In this document: positions 15,608 to 24,753 of the stretch, in pieces
How the letters are laid out: each line of letters opens with the position of its first letter
How positions within the stretch are numbered: position 1 is the stretch's first letter
NCBI GenBank assembly: GCA_021299455.1
Contig: JAJTGQ010000028.1
Span: 1 to 55,450 of the forward strand
Length of the DNA: 55,450 nucleotides
From: Flammeovirgaceae bacterium
GTDB lineage: Bacteria > Bacteroidota > Bacteroidia > Cytophagales > Cyclobacteriaceae
Reading direction: 5' to 3'
Program-made: the position numbers and the translations under genes
Notes under the pieces: model-generated
Told to the model about the DNA's origin: nothing
The model's database searches: none
What the model saw: only the letters and a program-made list of their open reading frames with translations

Positions 15608-17833
15608 TTAGTTTTTCTTCAACTGATCAAACTTTGTCTCTGTTGGTTTCTTAGGAAACACATTATCACTTAAGTTGACATCAGCCGTTGACCCTGTTGG
15701 GTCGATGATCACATTCGTGACTTCCTTCTCTTTCAAAAATGTTTTCTTCACTTCGCTTTCGTTGATTCGCCATATTTCCGCGGGAATAGTTTCTGTTTCC
15801 TTAGAGCCGTCTTTGTATGTCCATTCTATGACTACCGGTGTTACCAACCCCCCCTTGTTTTTTAGTGTAATCTCATACAAATTCTTGTCGGTCAGTTTTT
15901 TTCGTACGTCCCCATCGTTGATTTTATTTTTAAACTCTCCGTAAGCTCTATCATCTGTGTTAATAAGAGTGATCTCTTGAGAGCCGGCACTAAAATCAGT
16001 CGCTTTCTCCTTTGTCTCGGTATCTTTAGCGAGGTCGCCCGATTTCGTTTTCACTGATTTATTCTCAAGATCCTTTTGCTCTGATTTCACTTTAAACCAT
16101 TTCACTTCATCCAACTCCACATCTACATTATCTACCGTGTAGAACCAACCTCTCCAAAACCAATCCAGATCCACTGCCGATGCATCTTCCATCGTTCGGA
16201 AGAAATCAGCAGGCTTGGGATGTTTAAATGCCCACCGCTGCGCGTACTCTTTGAATGCTTTGTCGAATAACTCCGGACCCATTACCGTTTCTCTCAACAA
16301 GGTTAACGCAGCAGAGGGCTTTCCATATGCGTTGGGACCAAAGTCACCGCGGGGGATGTTATCCGAATCCCACATAATCGGGCGCATCATGTTTTTATCG
16401 CCCTTCATATAGTTAGCCATTCCTTTGGGAGAGCCCCACGACACGTCTACAGTTGGATAACGCTCCCTTGTTGTTTCTCGTTCTAAAAAAGTATTCAATC
16501 CTTCATCCATCCAACTCCATTGACGTTCGTCTGAATTGACAATCATCGGAAAGAAATTATGACCGACCTCGTGAACAATGACACCTATCAACCCCTCATA
16601 CGTTCTATGCGAATACGTTCCATCAGCCTTCGGCCTTCCCCCATTAAAGCAAATCATGGGATACTCCATACCCTGATTGGCGGTGTGGACTGAGTAGGCA
16701 GTAGGGTAAGGATAATCAAAGGTACGGGCGGAATAAACCTCCAGCGTATTTTTAATGGCCATGGTAGATTCCTTAGCCCAGAGTGGATTCCCCTCTTTGG
16801 GGTAAAGTGACTGTGCGAGTGGCGTCTTGTCGTTCAACTTAACCGCCATTGCATCCCAAATGAATTTACGCGAAGAAACAAATGCGAAGTCTCTCACATT
16901 TTCCGCATAAAACTCCCAGGTGCTTTTTTTCTTCGAGCGCTCTTTTTCTCTTTTTTTAGCTTCTTCTTCTGTTACAATAAATACGGGTTTGTCAAACGTC
17001 TTTTTTGCTGTTTCAAATCTCTCAATTTGTTCCTTGCTCAATACCGCCTTAGGGTTCTGCAGCATGCCGGTGGCACCCACAATATGATCGGAGGGAACAG
17101 TGATACGCACTCTATAGTTTCCAAACGTCAATGTGAACTCGCCCTGACCCAGGAACTGTTTATTTTGCCACCCTTCGTAGTCATCAAACACGCACATGCG
17201 TGGAAACCACTGTGCCTCGGTATACAGATAATTCCCATCCTCTGGAAAATACTCATACCCTCCACGCTCGCTAAACTTGACACGATCTTTTTCGGTAAAG
17301 CTCCATTCTATCCTAAAACTATATTTATCCCCTGTTTTCATGGGGGTTGGCAGATCTACCCTCAACATGGTGTTGTTAATGATAAAGGGTAGGTCTTTGC
17401 TTGTGATTGCGTCTTTCACCGACTTGATTTTAAAGCCACCTTCATAGCCGTAGGTATCTCCTGCCAAGGGAAAAAATTTAGCGGGAATAGAATCGCGCAC
17501 ACGATTAGTGGCCGACTTATCCGTCATATTGTCTTTAGATAAATTGTTTTGATCCAATTGCAACCATAAATATTTCATGGTTTCGGGAGCGTTATTAAAA
17601 TAGGTAATCGTTTCTTTTCCTGTTACTACTTGAGTCTCATCATTCAACTCCACATCGATATCATAATCTGCGCGTTGCTGCCAATAATTGACACCTGGCG
17701 CACCAGAAGCAGAACGATAGCTGTTCGGTGTAGGTAAAACTTGGTCAAGCTGCTCAAACTTGCCTTGCCATTTTTGTTGGGCAAAGGTGGGGACTGCAAA
17801 AATGACGAATACGAAAACGATTAACTGCTTCAT
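15608..17833 (-). CDS. Secreted M1-family metallopeptidase, paralogue A
   Basis: 741 residues from the ATG at 17833; the frame is open upstream, but this start gives the signal peptide MKQLIVFVFVIFAVPTFAQ. An N-terminal beta domain (WQQRADYDIDVELND ... VTGKETITYFNNAP) precedes the gluzincin domain: GMEYPM (replacing the GAMEN exopeptidase motif), zinc site H421-E-V-G-H425 and third ligand E444 in WMDEG, exactly 18 residues on. A Lys/Glu-rich linker leads to a C-terminal beta domain. Family members are zinc aminopeptidases, periplasmic or surface. A close paralogue lies at 21167-23404 with the same layout. The altered GAMEN motif makes the exact specificity uncertain. Confidence 0.88.
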   Translation of the reverse strand: MKQLIVFVFVIFAVPTFAQQKWQGKFEQLDQVLPTPNSYRSASGAPGVNYWQQRADYDIDVELNDETQVVTGKETITYFNNAPETMKYLWLQLDQNNLSKDNMTDKSATNRVRDSIPAKFFPLAGDTYGYEGGFKIKSVKDAITSKDLPFIINNTMLRVDLPTPMKTGDKYSFRIEWSFTEKDRVKFSERGGYEYFPEDGNYLYTEAQWFPRMCVFDDYEGWQNKQFLGQGEFTLTFGNYRVRITVPSDHIVGATGMLQNPKAVLSKEQIERFETAKKTFDKPVFIVTEEEAKKREKERSKKKSTWEFYAENVRDFAFVSSRKFIWDAMAVKLNDKTPLAQSLYPKEGNPLWAKESTMAIKNTLEVYSARTFDYPYPTAYSVHTANQGMEYPMICFNGGRPKADGTYSHRTYEGLIGVIVHEVGHNFFPMIVNSDERQWSWMDEGLNTFLERETTRERYPTVDVSWGSPKGMANYMKGDKNMMRPIMWDSDNIPRGDFGPNAYGKPSAALTLLRETVMGPELFDKAFKEYAQRWAFKHPKPADFFRTMEDASAVDLDWFWRGWFYTVDNVDVELDEVKWFKVKSEQKDLENKSVKTKSGDLAKDTETKEKATDFSAGSQEITLINTDDRAYGEFKNKINDGDVRKKLTDKNLYEITLKNKGGLVTPVVIEWTYKDGSKETETIPAEIWRINESEVKKTFLKEKEVTNVIIDPTGSTADVNLSDNVFPKKPTETKFDQLKKN

Positions 17834-17937
17834 GGATGTGGTTTTTAAAGGCCTCAAAAGTAACCAAGTTTTGTTAGAATGCCGAATGGTTTTTATGTAG
17901 GGCGAAATCTCAAAAAAACGTGCATAACCAATATCTA

Positions 17938-18762
17938 CTAGAAATAAAGCCAATGAAATCGAATACCGTGCGCAGAGATTTCAATGGCTGGAGCAGGGCA
18001 TTTAAACATAGTGAGTAAATAGACAACACCCTTAAGCCATCTTTTTGTTGGATTAATATAACTCGGATTCAAATCCAGGGATAGAAAAAACTTTCGATAT
18101 GGTGAAAGGTTGTGCAGTGCGTTCTCCGCGTCTCGTCCATAGATCATGCCTTCTGCTCCGATCCCAATTGCAATTGATAGGAAAGAGGGCCACCATTTTT
18201 TTTGTGGAGACCAAGTGTACCAAAATGTCTGGCCGTTATAGTCCTTCAAAATTTCTTGAAAAAAACCATCACCCAGTAGGCTAGGCCGCAGTATGGCAAA
18301 AGAAGTAAAATGAAAAGAGAATTTTGGGAATACAAAAATGCGGTTCCAGCATTTAGTTTGCAGAAGAAACAACAGAGCTCCTAATGCGTTTGCAACCAAA
18401 TCAAAAATCGATGCACCGTAGCCTACTGAAAAACCATCCAATATTTCGATAGACGACACGATTAAGAACCCGGTTATCGCACCGACTGTTAGATGCTGAT
18501 CCAGCCCGCCCCACTTCAATAGCCTGGAAGAAATCGCGCACACATGAAATGCCCAAAGTGCGTGGGCAAATTTGTCCATTTGCTTCCATTCCGGCAGGTC
18601 ATTAAAAAAATGAAAGGGCTGCACCATTTGATCGGCATACCAGGCGGTGCCTAACAGCAAAACAATTATTCCGTAAGCGGCTGCAATTCCTGTCAGGATC
18701 CAAGGAAATTTCTTATTGGTCTTTTTTGTGGGTTCTTGTAAATTATTTCCGTGTAAAGGCAT
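17938..18762 (-). CDS. DUF2279 (YfiM-like) membrane protein
   Basis: 274 residues from the ATG at 18762; an upstream in-frame start at 18786 would add eight. A hydrophobic segment at about 23-41 is followed by WKQMDKFAHALWAFHVC, the conserved D-K-x-x-H-x-x-x-A/W pattern of the DUF2279/YfiM family, then two or three further helices (GAITGFLIVSSIEILDG, SIFDLVANALGALLFLL), in which a conserved D and N resemble VanZ-like proteins. The function is unknown. It is divergent from the hexosaminidase gene across a 62-bp shared promoter region. Confidence 0.7.
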   Translation of the reverse strand: MPLHGNNLQEPTKKTNKKFPWILTGIAAAYGIIVLLLGTAWYADQMVQPFHFFNDLPEWKQMDKFAHALWAFHVCAISSRLLKWGGLDQHLTVGAITGFLIVSSIEILDGFSVGYGASIFDLVANALGALLFLLQTKCWNRIFVFPKFSFHFTSFAILRPSLLGDGFFQEILKDYNGQTFWYTWSPQKKWWPSFLSIAIGIGAEGMIYGRDAENALHNLSPYRKFFLSLDLNPSYINPTKRWLKGVVYLLTMFKCPAPAIEISAHGIRFHWLYF

Positions 18763-18824
18763 TGTGCCAAGATACAAGAGCCTCACAAATAATTATTATT
18801 TTTAGAGTTGATTACTGTTCCTTT

Positions 18825-20441
18825 ATGTACCAGCGCATTCCCACGATCCTCCTCTTTACTTTATTCCTATTCTCTTGTGACAAGAAGAATAAATATTCAG
18901 AATTGAGCGTAGTACCAATTATTCCACAACCCGCCTATGTCGAATCGGGTCGAGGTGTTTTTGAACTGACCAAGAACTCGATCATTTATGTTGACACAGC
19001 CACACCAGAATGGCTTTCAGTAGCAGAAGCATTAGCTGAAAAAATCAGACCCTCTACCGGATTTGCCATGAACATTTCGGTCGCACAGCAGCCAACATTG
19101 TCGGGCATCCGCCTTACGTTGGTGAATGAGCCCGAACTTGCCACCGAAGGTTATCACCTAGACATAACCGAAAAGTTTGTAACGGTTTCGGCCAATACTG
19201 CACAAGGCGCCTTTAGAGCGATACAGACAATCCGACAGCTGTTACCCACCAGCATTGAGTTGACCTCCCGCCAGGATATGTCTTGGAAGGTACCAGCCGG
19301 TGTAATTCGAGATTTTCCAAGCTATGCCTATCGTGGCGCAATGCTGGATGTAGCACGTCATTTTTTCTCAGTAAATGAGGTAAAGCGATTTATTGATCTA
19401 ATCTCTCTGTATAAAATGAACTATTTGCACCTGCATTTGTCGGATGATCAGGGCTGGAGAATCGAGATAAAATCATGGCCCAATTTGACGTTGCACGGAG
19501 GTAAAACAGAAGTAGGTGGAGGCGAAGGAGGCTATTATTCACAAGAACAATACAAGGAAATCATTAAGTACGCACAAGAGCGATACATCACGATTGTTCC
19601 TGAAATTGATATGCCCGGTCACATCAATTCTGCCCTGGCTTCGTATGGTGAATTAAATGGCGGCACGATTGTTCCAAAGGAAGGCAGACTACCAATAGAT
19701 GCAAACGCCAACAAAATTTTAGATGGCAAATCAAAACCAACAGAACTCTATACAGGTGTTGAAGTGGGTTGGAGCACTCTTCGGCTTGAGAAAGAGGCAA
19801 CTTTTCGATTTGTGGAGGATGTGATCCGGGAGATCTCTGCGATCACGCCTGGCCCTTACTTTCACATTGGCGGTGACGAGGCACAAGTGACAAAAAAAGA
19901 AGACTACGTGCAGTTTATTAACCGCTTCCAACAGATTGTAAAAGCCAACGGAAAGACGATGATGGGTTGGGAAGAAATTGCACAGGGCGAAATTGGAAAT
20001 AATACAATTGTACAACATTGGAACTTACCCAAGTATGCAATGATGGCTGTTGAGAAAGGAAGTAAACTACTGATGTCTCCCGCGAAAAAAGCCTATCTAG
20101 ATATGAGTTATGATTCTACCTCTTCATTTGGCCTTCATTGGGCTGCCTTCATTGAGGTAGATAGCGCCTATAGTTGGAATCCCGCGACTTACGTAGATGG
20201 TATTTCCAAAGAAAACATCATTGGGATTGAAGCCCCGCTTTGGTCAGAAACAATTTCCAACATGGATGAGGTCGAATATCTATTGTTTCCACGACTACCA
20301 GGCTATGCAGAAATTGGGTGGTCGCAGGAAACAGGGAGAAATTGGGAGGAATATAAAGTAAGACTCGGCAAACACGCACCAAGATTCAAAGCAATGAATA
20401 TTGATTTCTATCGTTCTAAATTAGTTCCGTGGACAAATTAA
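18825..20441 (+). CDS. GH20 beta-N-acetylhexosaminidase lipoprotein
   Basis: 538 residues from the ATG at 18825; the lipobox LFSC makes Cys18 the lipid anchor. The GH20b N-terminal domain (IIPQPAYVESGRGVFEL ...) is followed by the TIM barrel with YRGAMLDVARHFFS, HLHLSDDQGWRIEIK, VPEIDMPGH and catalytic D351-E352 in HIGGDEAQV; W residues of the active-site wall (GWEE, EAPLWSE) are present. The enzyme removes terminal GlcNAc/GalNAc by substrate-assisted catalysis and would act at the envelope on chitin fragments, peptidoglycan or glycans. It is followed by a lipoprotein gene 6 bp downstream. Confidence 0.92.
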   Translation: MYQRIPTILLFTLFLFSCDKKNKYSELSVVPIIPQPAYVESGRGVFELTKNSIIYVDTATPEWLSVAEALAEKIRPSTGFAMNISVAQQPTLSGIRLTLVNEPELATEGYHLDITEKFVTVSANTAQGAFRAIQTIRQLLPTSIELTSRQDMSWKVPAGVIRDFPSYAYRGAMLDVARHFFSVNEVKRFIDLISLYKMNYLHLHLSDDQGWRIEIKSWPNLTLHGGKTEVGGGEGGYYSQEQYKEIIKYAQERYITIVPEIDMPGHINSALASYGELNGGTIVPKEGRLPIDANANKILDGKSKPTELYTGVEVGWSTLRLEKEATFRFVEDVIREISAITPGPYFHIGGDEAQVTKKEDYVQFINRFQQIVKANGKTMMGWEEIAQGEIGNNTIVQHWNLPKYAMMAVEKGSKLLMSPAKKAYLDMSYDSTSSFGLHWAAFIEVDSAYSWNPATYVDGISKENIIGIEAPLWSETISNMDEVEYLLFPRLPGYAEIGWSQETGRNWEEYKVRLGKHAPRFKAMNIDFYRSKLVPWTN

Positions 20442-20447
20442 ACGATC

Positions 20448-21095
20448 ATGAAAAACCAAATCTACTACACACTAGTTTTAGCAATCATTCTTGCAAGTTG
20501 CAAATCACAAGATCAGTTTGTTTCACCGGAAAAATTGAACTATGATGGAGAGGAGCGGCAACTGCTTCTAAAGGGTGTCACAATTCAATACATTCCGTCC
20601 GAACGATTTGGAATCAAATCTTCGAATAAAAAACTCAAGCTCATTGCCGTGAAAATAGAGAACGAAACTAACGAAGAGATTATTTTACGACAACCGCTGC
20701 TCCAAATAAAGAAAGTCAACGGAACTGAAATCCATTTAGTGAATCCCACTGTTCGATTAGATTGGGAAAAAGGCAGCGGTAAAGACGTTGTTTTTTACAG
20801 CCTAAGAGATTTCAATCTTACTTATAAAAAAGAAGACATCGAATCTCAAAAACTCATGCCAAGCGCAACTGCTATCTCCAACGGGGTCGAAGAATCACTA
20901 ATCCTCGGAGCGGCAGATTGGGCTTTGAAAAAAAGGGATTTGAAAAAATACAAGAAACCCTTTTACTCAGCTATTTTACAAAAGGCTATCGCGCCAAAAA
21001 CTTCAGTGTATGGATTCATCCCCATCGAAGACAACGATAAGAGCCGCCTTATATTTGGATACAATAGCTCGGCAGAAGAAGCAAACGCCAAATAG
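20448..21095 (+). CDS. Predicted lipoprotein, unknown function
   Basis: 215 residues with a type II signal peptide (YYTLVLAIILASC, Cys18 lipidated). The mature part starts with a beta-rich stretch (LKGVTIQYIPSERFGIKSSNKKLKLIAVKIENETNEEIIL), reminiscent of immunoglobulin-like extracellular domains, and ends hydrophilic. No family is recognised. It lies 6 bp after the hexosaminidase, so both are probably one transcription unit. The convergent M1 peptidase has a hairpin terminator in the spacer. Confidence 0.55.
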   Translation: MKNQIYYTLVLAIILASCKSQDQFVSPEKLNYDGEERQLLLKGVTIQYIPSERFGIKSSNKKLKLIAVKIENETNEEIILRQPLLQIKKVNGTEIHLVNPTVRLDWEKGSGKDVVFYSLRDFNLTYKKEDIESQKLMPSATAISNGVEESLILGAADWALKKRDLKKYKKPFYSAILQKAIAPKTSVYGFIPIEDNDKSRLIFGYNSSAEEANAK

Positions 21096-21111
21096 ATTTG
21101 AAAGGGCTTAT

Positions 21112-21143
21112 CAAAAAGGAGGGCTGCCTCGAAAGACAGCCCT
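21112..21143 (-). terminator. Rho-independent terminator of M1 paralogue B
   Basis: Read on the minus strand: a 10-bp stem AGGGCTGTCT / AGGCAGCCCT (one G-U pair) closed by a TTCG loop (21120-21143), followed by CCTTTTTG. It lies between convergent genes; the plus-strand side has no T-run, so it mainly serves the peptidase gene. Confidence 0.75.
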
Positions 21144-21166
21144 ACTGTATAAAACTAAAACAGAAA

Positions 21167-23404
21167 TTACTTCTTCTTCTTCAATTCATCAAACTTGCTT
21201 GGCTGTGCCACTTTCGGAAACACGTTGTCTTCAACCATAATGTCGGCTGTTTCTTTTTCTGGATCTAACACAACGCTTACCACTTCTTTTTCTTTAGAGA
21301 ACACTTTGGTCACTTTGGTTTCGTTTATCCTCCATATCTCGGCTGGCAAGCGTTCAATTTCCTTGCTGCCATCTTTAAATGTCCACTCAATGATTACTGG
21401 CATGACTAAACCGCCTTTGTTCGTGAGTGTGATCTCATAGAAATTTTTGTTTTCCATTTTTGCCATCACCGCTTTATCATCTATACGATTAGCAAACTCT
21501 CCGTAAAAACGATTATCTGTAGGGATCACCGTAAAATATTCTGGGCCATTGCTAAAGTCGTCTGGTTTTTTATTCGCATCACCCTCCTTAGGAAGATCAC
21601 CTTTGGCAACTTTTTTCTCTTTGTTTTCAAGGCTCGTTTTTTCGTTTCGCACCTTGTACCATTTCACATTATCTAGCGACATGTCTACATTGTCTGTAGT
21701 GTAGAACCAGCCCTTCCAAAACCAATCCAAGTCAACGGCCGATGCATCTTCCATCGTTCTGAAAAAATCAGATGGCTTTGGATGTTTGAACGCCCAACGT
21801 TGCGCGTATTCTTTAAATGATTTATCGAAAAGTTCCTTTCCCATAACTGTCTCGCGAAGGATAAATAATGCCGTGGCTGCTTTGGCGTATTGCTCAGAGC
21901 CTGCCTGAACTACCTGCTCTCCACCAGTCATCAGTGGCCTCATGATACTTTTGTCGCCTTTCATATAAGGTACAATACCCGCAGGCCTGCCACGACTCCA
22001 ATCTAAATTTGGGTAACGCTCTAGTTCTGTTAACAATTGAACAAAGCTATCGATGCCCTCGTCCATCCAGGTAGTTTGACGTTCGTCACTGTTGATAATC
22101 ATAGGAAAAAAATTATGCCCCACTTCGTGAATAACTACGCCTAACATTCTTCGCAGTGTTGCGTCATCATAGGTTCCGTCTTTCTTTGGCCTTCCAAAAT
22201 TGAAGCAGATCATTGGGTACTCCATGCCTATCGAAGCAGCATGAACAGATGTGGCATGTGGATACGGATAGTCGATCGTGTACTTGGAATAGATTTCTAA
22301 CGTGTTCTTTACCGCGATAGTCGATTCCTTTTCCCAAAGCGGGTTACCCTCCTTTGGGTAGTAGGACATGGCCAAGGGAGTTTTATCTCCGATTTTGACG
22401 GCCATTGCATCCCAAATAAATTTACGTGAAGAAGCAAAGGCAAAGTCGCGAACATTTGTTGCTTCAAACTGCCAGGTTCTTTTCTCAGAAGATTTTGTTT
22501 TTTCTTTTGCAGTTGCTTCCGCCTGCGTTACAATGATGACTGGTTTATCGTAGGTGGATTTTGACTTTTCAAAACGCTCAATTTCAGTTTTCGTTAGCAC
22601 TTGCTGCGGATTAGCCAATGATCCTGTTGCGCCCACAATGTGGTCGGCAGGAACGGTAATGCTCACCTTGTAATTTCCGAAGGGCAAGGTGAACTCACTT
22701 CTCCCAAGGAATTGCTTATTCTGCCAACCGACCAAGTCGTCATAGACACACATCCGAGGGAAAAACTGGGCAATGGTGTAAACATAATTGCCATCTTCCG
22801 GGAAAAATTCAAGTCCACTCCTTCCACCAAATAAATTGCGGTCGTTTACATTGAAGGACCACTCCACTTTAAAAGAAACCTTTTCACCGGACCTGAGTGG
22901 TGTGGTCAAGTCTACCCGCATCATGGTTTTGTTGATCGTATGCGACAACGCCTTGCCATTTACGTCCGTCACCGATTTCACTTTGTATCCACCTTCATAG
23001 TCGTAAAGGTTAAACTGGCTAGCCATCGATTTAGCAGACGAAGAATCACGAACGGTATTGGTTTGTGTTTTAGCCGTGTTACTCTCTTTGTCTAAAATAT
23101 TTTGATCGAGTTGAACCCACAGGTATTTCAGCACATCAGGAGAGTTATTGGTATAGGTAATGGTTTCCTTGCCCGTTATGCTTTGGTTAACGTCATTTAG
23201 TTCTACAGCCATATCATAATCTGCCTGCTGTTGCCAATATTTTGGTCCCGGTGAGCCCGATCCTGAGCGATATTCATTCGGAGTAGGGAGCATTTGATCG
23301 AGTTGCTCAAATTTGCCTTGCCACTTCGGTGGTTCCGGTTTTTGTTCTTGAGCGAAGGCGCCTAGCGATAGACAAAGCGAAAGAAATAGTAGAAGTTGTT
23401 TCAT
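21167..23404 (-). CDS. Secreted M1-family metallopeptidase, paralogue B
   Basis: 745 residues with signal peptide MKQLLLFLSLCLSLGAFAQ. The domain order matches paralogue A: beta domain, gluzincin core with GMEYPM, zinc site H426-E-V-G-H430 and E449 in WMDEG (18 residues on), Lys/Glu-rich linker, C-terminal beta domain ending in a Lys-rich tail (FDELKKKK). Much of the sequence is shared with paralogue A at 15608-17833, for example PNGYRSxSGxPGxxYWQQxADYD-type blocks and FFRTMEDASAVDLDWFW. The local order M1-DUF2279-GH20-lipoprotein-M1 suggests a duplication split by three genes. Location periplasmic or surface by signal peptide. Confidence 0.88.
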   Translation of the reverse strand: MKQLLLFLSLCLSLGAFAQEQKPEPPKWQGKFEQLDQMLPTPNEYRSGSGSPGPKYWQQQADYDMAVELNDVNQSITGKETITYTNNSPDVLKYLWVQLDQNILDKESNTAKTQTNTVRDSSSAKSMASQFNLYDYEGGYKVKSVTDVNGKALSHTINKTMMRVDLTTPLRSGEKVSFKVEWSFNVNDRNLFGGRSGLEFFPEDGNYVYTIAQFFPRMCVYDDLVGWQNKQFLGRSEFTLPFGNYKVSITVPADHIVGATGSLANPQQVLTKTEIERFEKSKSTYDKPVIIVTQAEATAKEKTKSSEKRTWQFEATNVRDFAFASSRKFIWDAMAVKIGDKTPLAMSYYPKEGNPLWEKESTIAVKNTLEIYSKYTIDYPYPHATSVHAASIGMEYPMICFNFGRPKKDGTYDDATLRRMLGVVIHEVGHNFFPMIINSDERQTTWMDEGIDSFVQLLTELERYPNLDWSRGRPAGIVPYMKGDKSIMRPLMTGGEQVVQAGSEQYAKAATALFILRETVMGKELFDKSFKEYAQRWAFKHPKPSDFFRTMEDASAVDLDWFWKGWFYTTDNVDMSLDNVKWYKVRNEKTSLENKEKKVAKGDLPKEGDANKKPDDFSNGPEYFTVIPTDNRFYGEFANRIDDKAVMAKMENKNFYEITLTNKGGLVMPVIIEWTFKDGSKEIERLPAEIWRINETKVTKVFSKEKEVVSVVLDPEKETADIMVEDNVFPKVAQPSKFDELKKKK

Positions 23405-23408
23405 GTGT

Positions 23409-23472
23409 TAATTATTCAAGGTTCAAGGTTCAAAATGCAATATTCAAGACGGTTAAAAAAGATGCAATATTC
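23409..23472. repeat. Short direct-repeat spacer
   Basis: The gap upstream of the M1 gene holds AAGGTTCAAGGTTCAAAATGC with the 11-mer ATGCAATATTC present twice (near 23434 and 23462). It belongs to the same TTCAA-word repeats as other gaps. Confidence 0.35.
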
Positions 23473-24054
23473 TTAGAGACGATCCTTCATCAGTATTAAT
23501 GCGATTCCAGCAATAGCCGATGACAAAACTAACTTCCAGTCTCTTCGATTTATTTTTAAGAAATCGACCAAAAGAAAGCTAAAGGTTAAGAAAATAACTA
23601 CTACTATTATTTGGCCGAACTCTAAACCCAGATTAAAGGCCAATAGCTGTGACAAGATCGTCTGGTCTTTACCCAGAATTGCGCGCAGGTAATTGGAAAA
23701 ACCCAACCCGTGGATAAGTCCAAAGAAAACAGCAAATAGATAGTTGATTTGGACACCCTTTTCCCCAGTAAGCCCTTCTTTCTTAAAAAGGTTAGAAACG
23801 CAGGTAATAAAAATGGTCAGCGGAATCAAAAATTCAATTAGCGAAGCATTGACAGAGACAATTTTAAGTGTGGCTAACGCCAATGTAATGGAGTGACCAA
23901 TAGTAAATGCAGTGACTAGAATAAGTATCTTTTTCCAATCGCGGATGAGATAAACTGCACAAAACGCCAGCACGAACAAGATGTGGTCGTAGCCATTTAC
24001 GTAGTCCAAAATATGGTCTTTGCCTAGTCCGAAATAAAGAGAGAATTCACTCAT
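23473..24054 (-). CDS. HupE/UreJ-family membrane protein
   Basis: 193 residues from the ATG at 24054 (a GTG at 24072 is also open). Six to seven hydrophobic segments; the family signature is GYDHILFVLAFCAVYLIRDWKK near the N-terminus, followed by FTIGHSITLALATL and FFGLIHGLGFSNYLR. HupE/UreJ proteins are linked to nickel/cobalt uptake in hydrogenase and urease loci, but in Bacteroidota they are mostly stand-alone with unknown substrate. Neither hydrogenase nor urease genes are present here. Divergent from the DUF6702 gene across 72 bp. Confidence 0.8.
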   Translation of the reverse strand: MSEFSLYFGLGKDHILDYVNGYDHILFVLAFCAVYLIRDWKKILILVTAFTIGHSITLALATLKIVSVNASLIEFLIPLTIFITCVSNLFKKEGLTGEKGVQINYLFAVFFGLIHGLGFSNYLRAILGKDQTILSQLLAFNLGLEFGQIIVVVIFLTFSFLLVDFLKINRRDWKLVLSSAIAGIALILMKDRL

Positions 24055-24126
24055 TGCATGCCATAGAAACACGCAAGTATAAAGCTAATTTTGAATTAGG
24101 ACAATAAGGGGTAATTTTACAAGTCA

Positions 24127-24732
24127 ATGACAGTGCCTTTTGGAAAATATTTTTATCTCTGTCTCGCGTTGGCAGCAAGCTGCCGGCTGCAAGCTGCAGG
24201 CTATGAGCATTTGGTCACACGCTGCGAGTTTTCACCCCAAGAGTGCCTGCAGCTTGAGGCTTGTAGCTTGAGGCAATCCATCCATCCTATCCACATTTCA
24301 GTTACCGAAATCACTTATAGCGAGAAAGACAAAGCGCTTCAAATAACTTCTCGCTTGTTCATCGATGACTTAGAACTCTCGATCCGTTCACAGCGCAAAG
24401 AGACGGAGCTTGATATTCTGGAACCTAAGAACGGCTTTACTACCCAACAACTTGTCATCAATTATCTCACTGAACATATTAAGATTAAACTAGACGGCAA
24501 ATGGTGTAAGCTTATGTTCTTGGCGGTAGAACGCGAAGACATATCCTTGATTGCCTATATCGAAATTGAAGGCGTAAAAAAGATCAAAACGCTAGAGGTT
24601 TTTAACGATGCTATTATGGCAACGCACGAAGATCAGTCAAATCTGGTACACGTCACTTACAAAAGCCCGGTGAAGAGTGCTCGCCTTACTTCATCCAGTC
24701 CATCCGAGAAATTTGTATTCGAAAAAAAATAA
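24127..24732 (+). CDS. DUF6702 family protein with in-frame palindromic insert
   Basis: 201 residues. The DUF6702 part starts at about residue 53 (HPIHISVTEITYSEKDKALQI) and continues with SRLFIDDLE and a C-terminal beta region; related proteins usually begin directly with a signal peptide followed by H-P-x-H. Here a signal peptide (FGKYFYLCLALAA) is separated from HPIHIS by about 33 residues encoded by a palindromic DNA element (24172-24274), giving Cys-rich low-complexity protein (CRLQ, CLQLEACSL). The element keeps the frame open. The gene ends 21 bp before tpiA. Function of DUF6702 is unknown; likely exported. Confidence 0.75.
   Translation: MTVPFGKYFYLCLALAASCRLQAAGYEHLVTRCEFSPQECLQLEACSLRQSIHPIHISVTEITYSEKDKALQITSRLFIDDLELSIRSQRKETELDILEPKNGFTTQQLVINYLTEHIKIKLDGKWCKLMFLAVEREDISLIAYIEIEGVKKIKTLEVFNDAIMATHEDQSNLVHVTYKSPVKSARLTSSSPSEKFVFEKK
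24172..24274. repeat. 103-bp palindromic element inside a coding region
   Basis: Left arm 24172-24201 and right arm 24245-24274 are imperfect inverted copies made of CAAGCTGC/GCAGCTTG words; the innermost 12 bp (CAAGCTGCAGGC at 24190-24201, GCCTGCAGCTTG at 24245-24256) are perfectly inverted. The 43-bp centre is not palindromic. It lies within the DUF6702 reading frame just after the signal peptide. Repeats of this wording are common between genes in Bacteroidota, which suggests insertion into the gene. Confidence 0.75.
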
Positions 24733-24753
24733 CCCTTTAACCTTAACCTTTTT

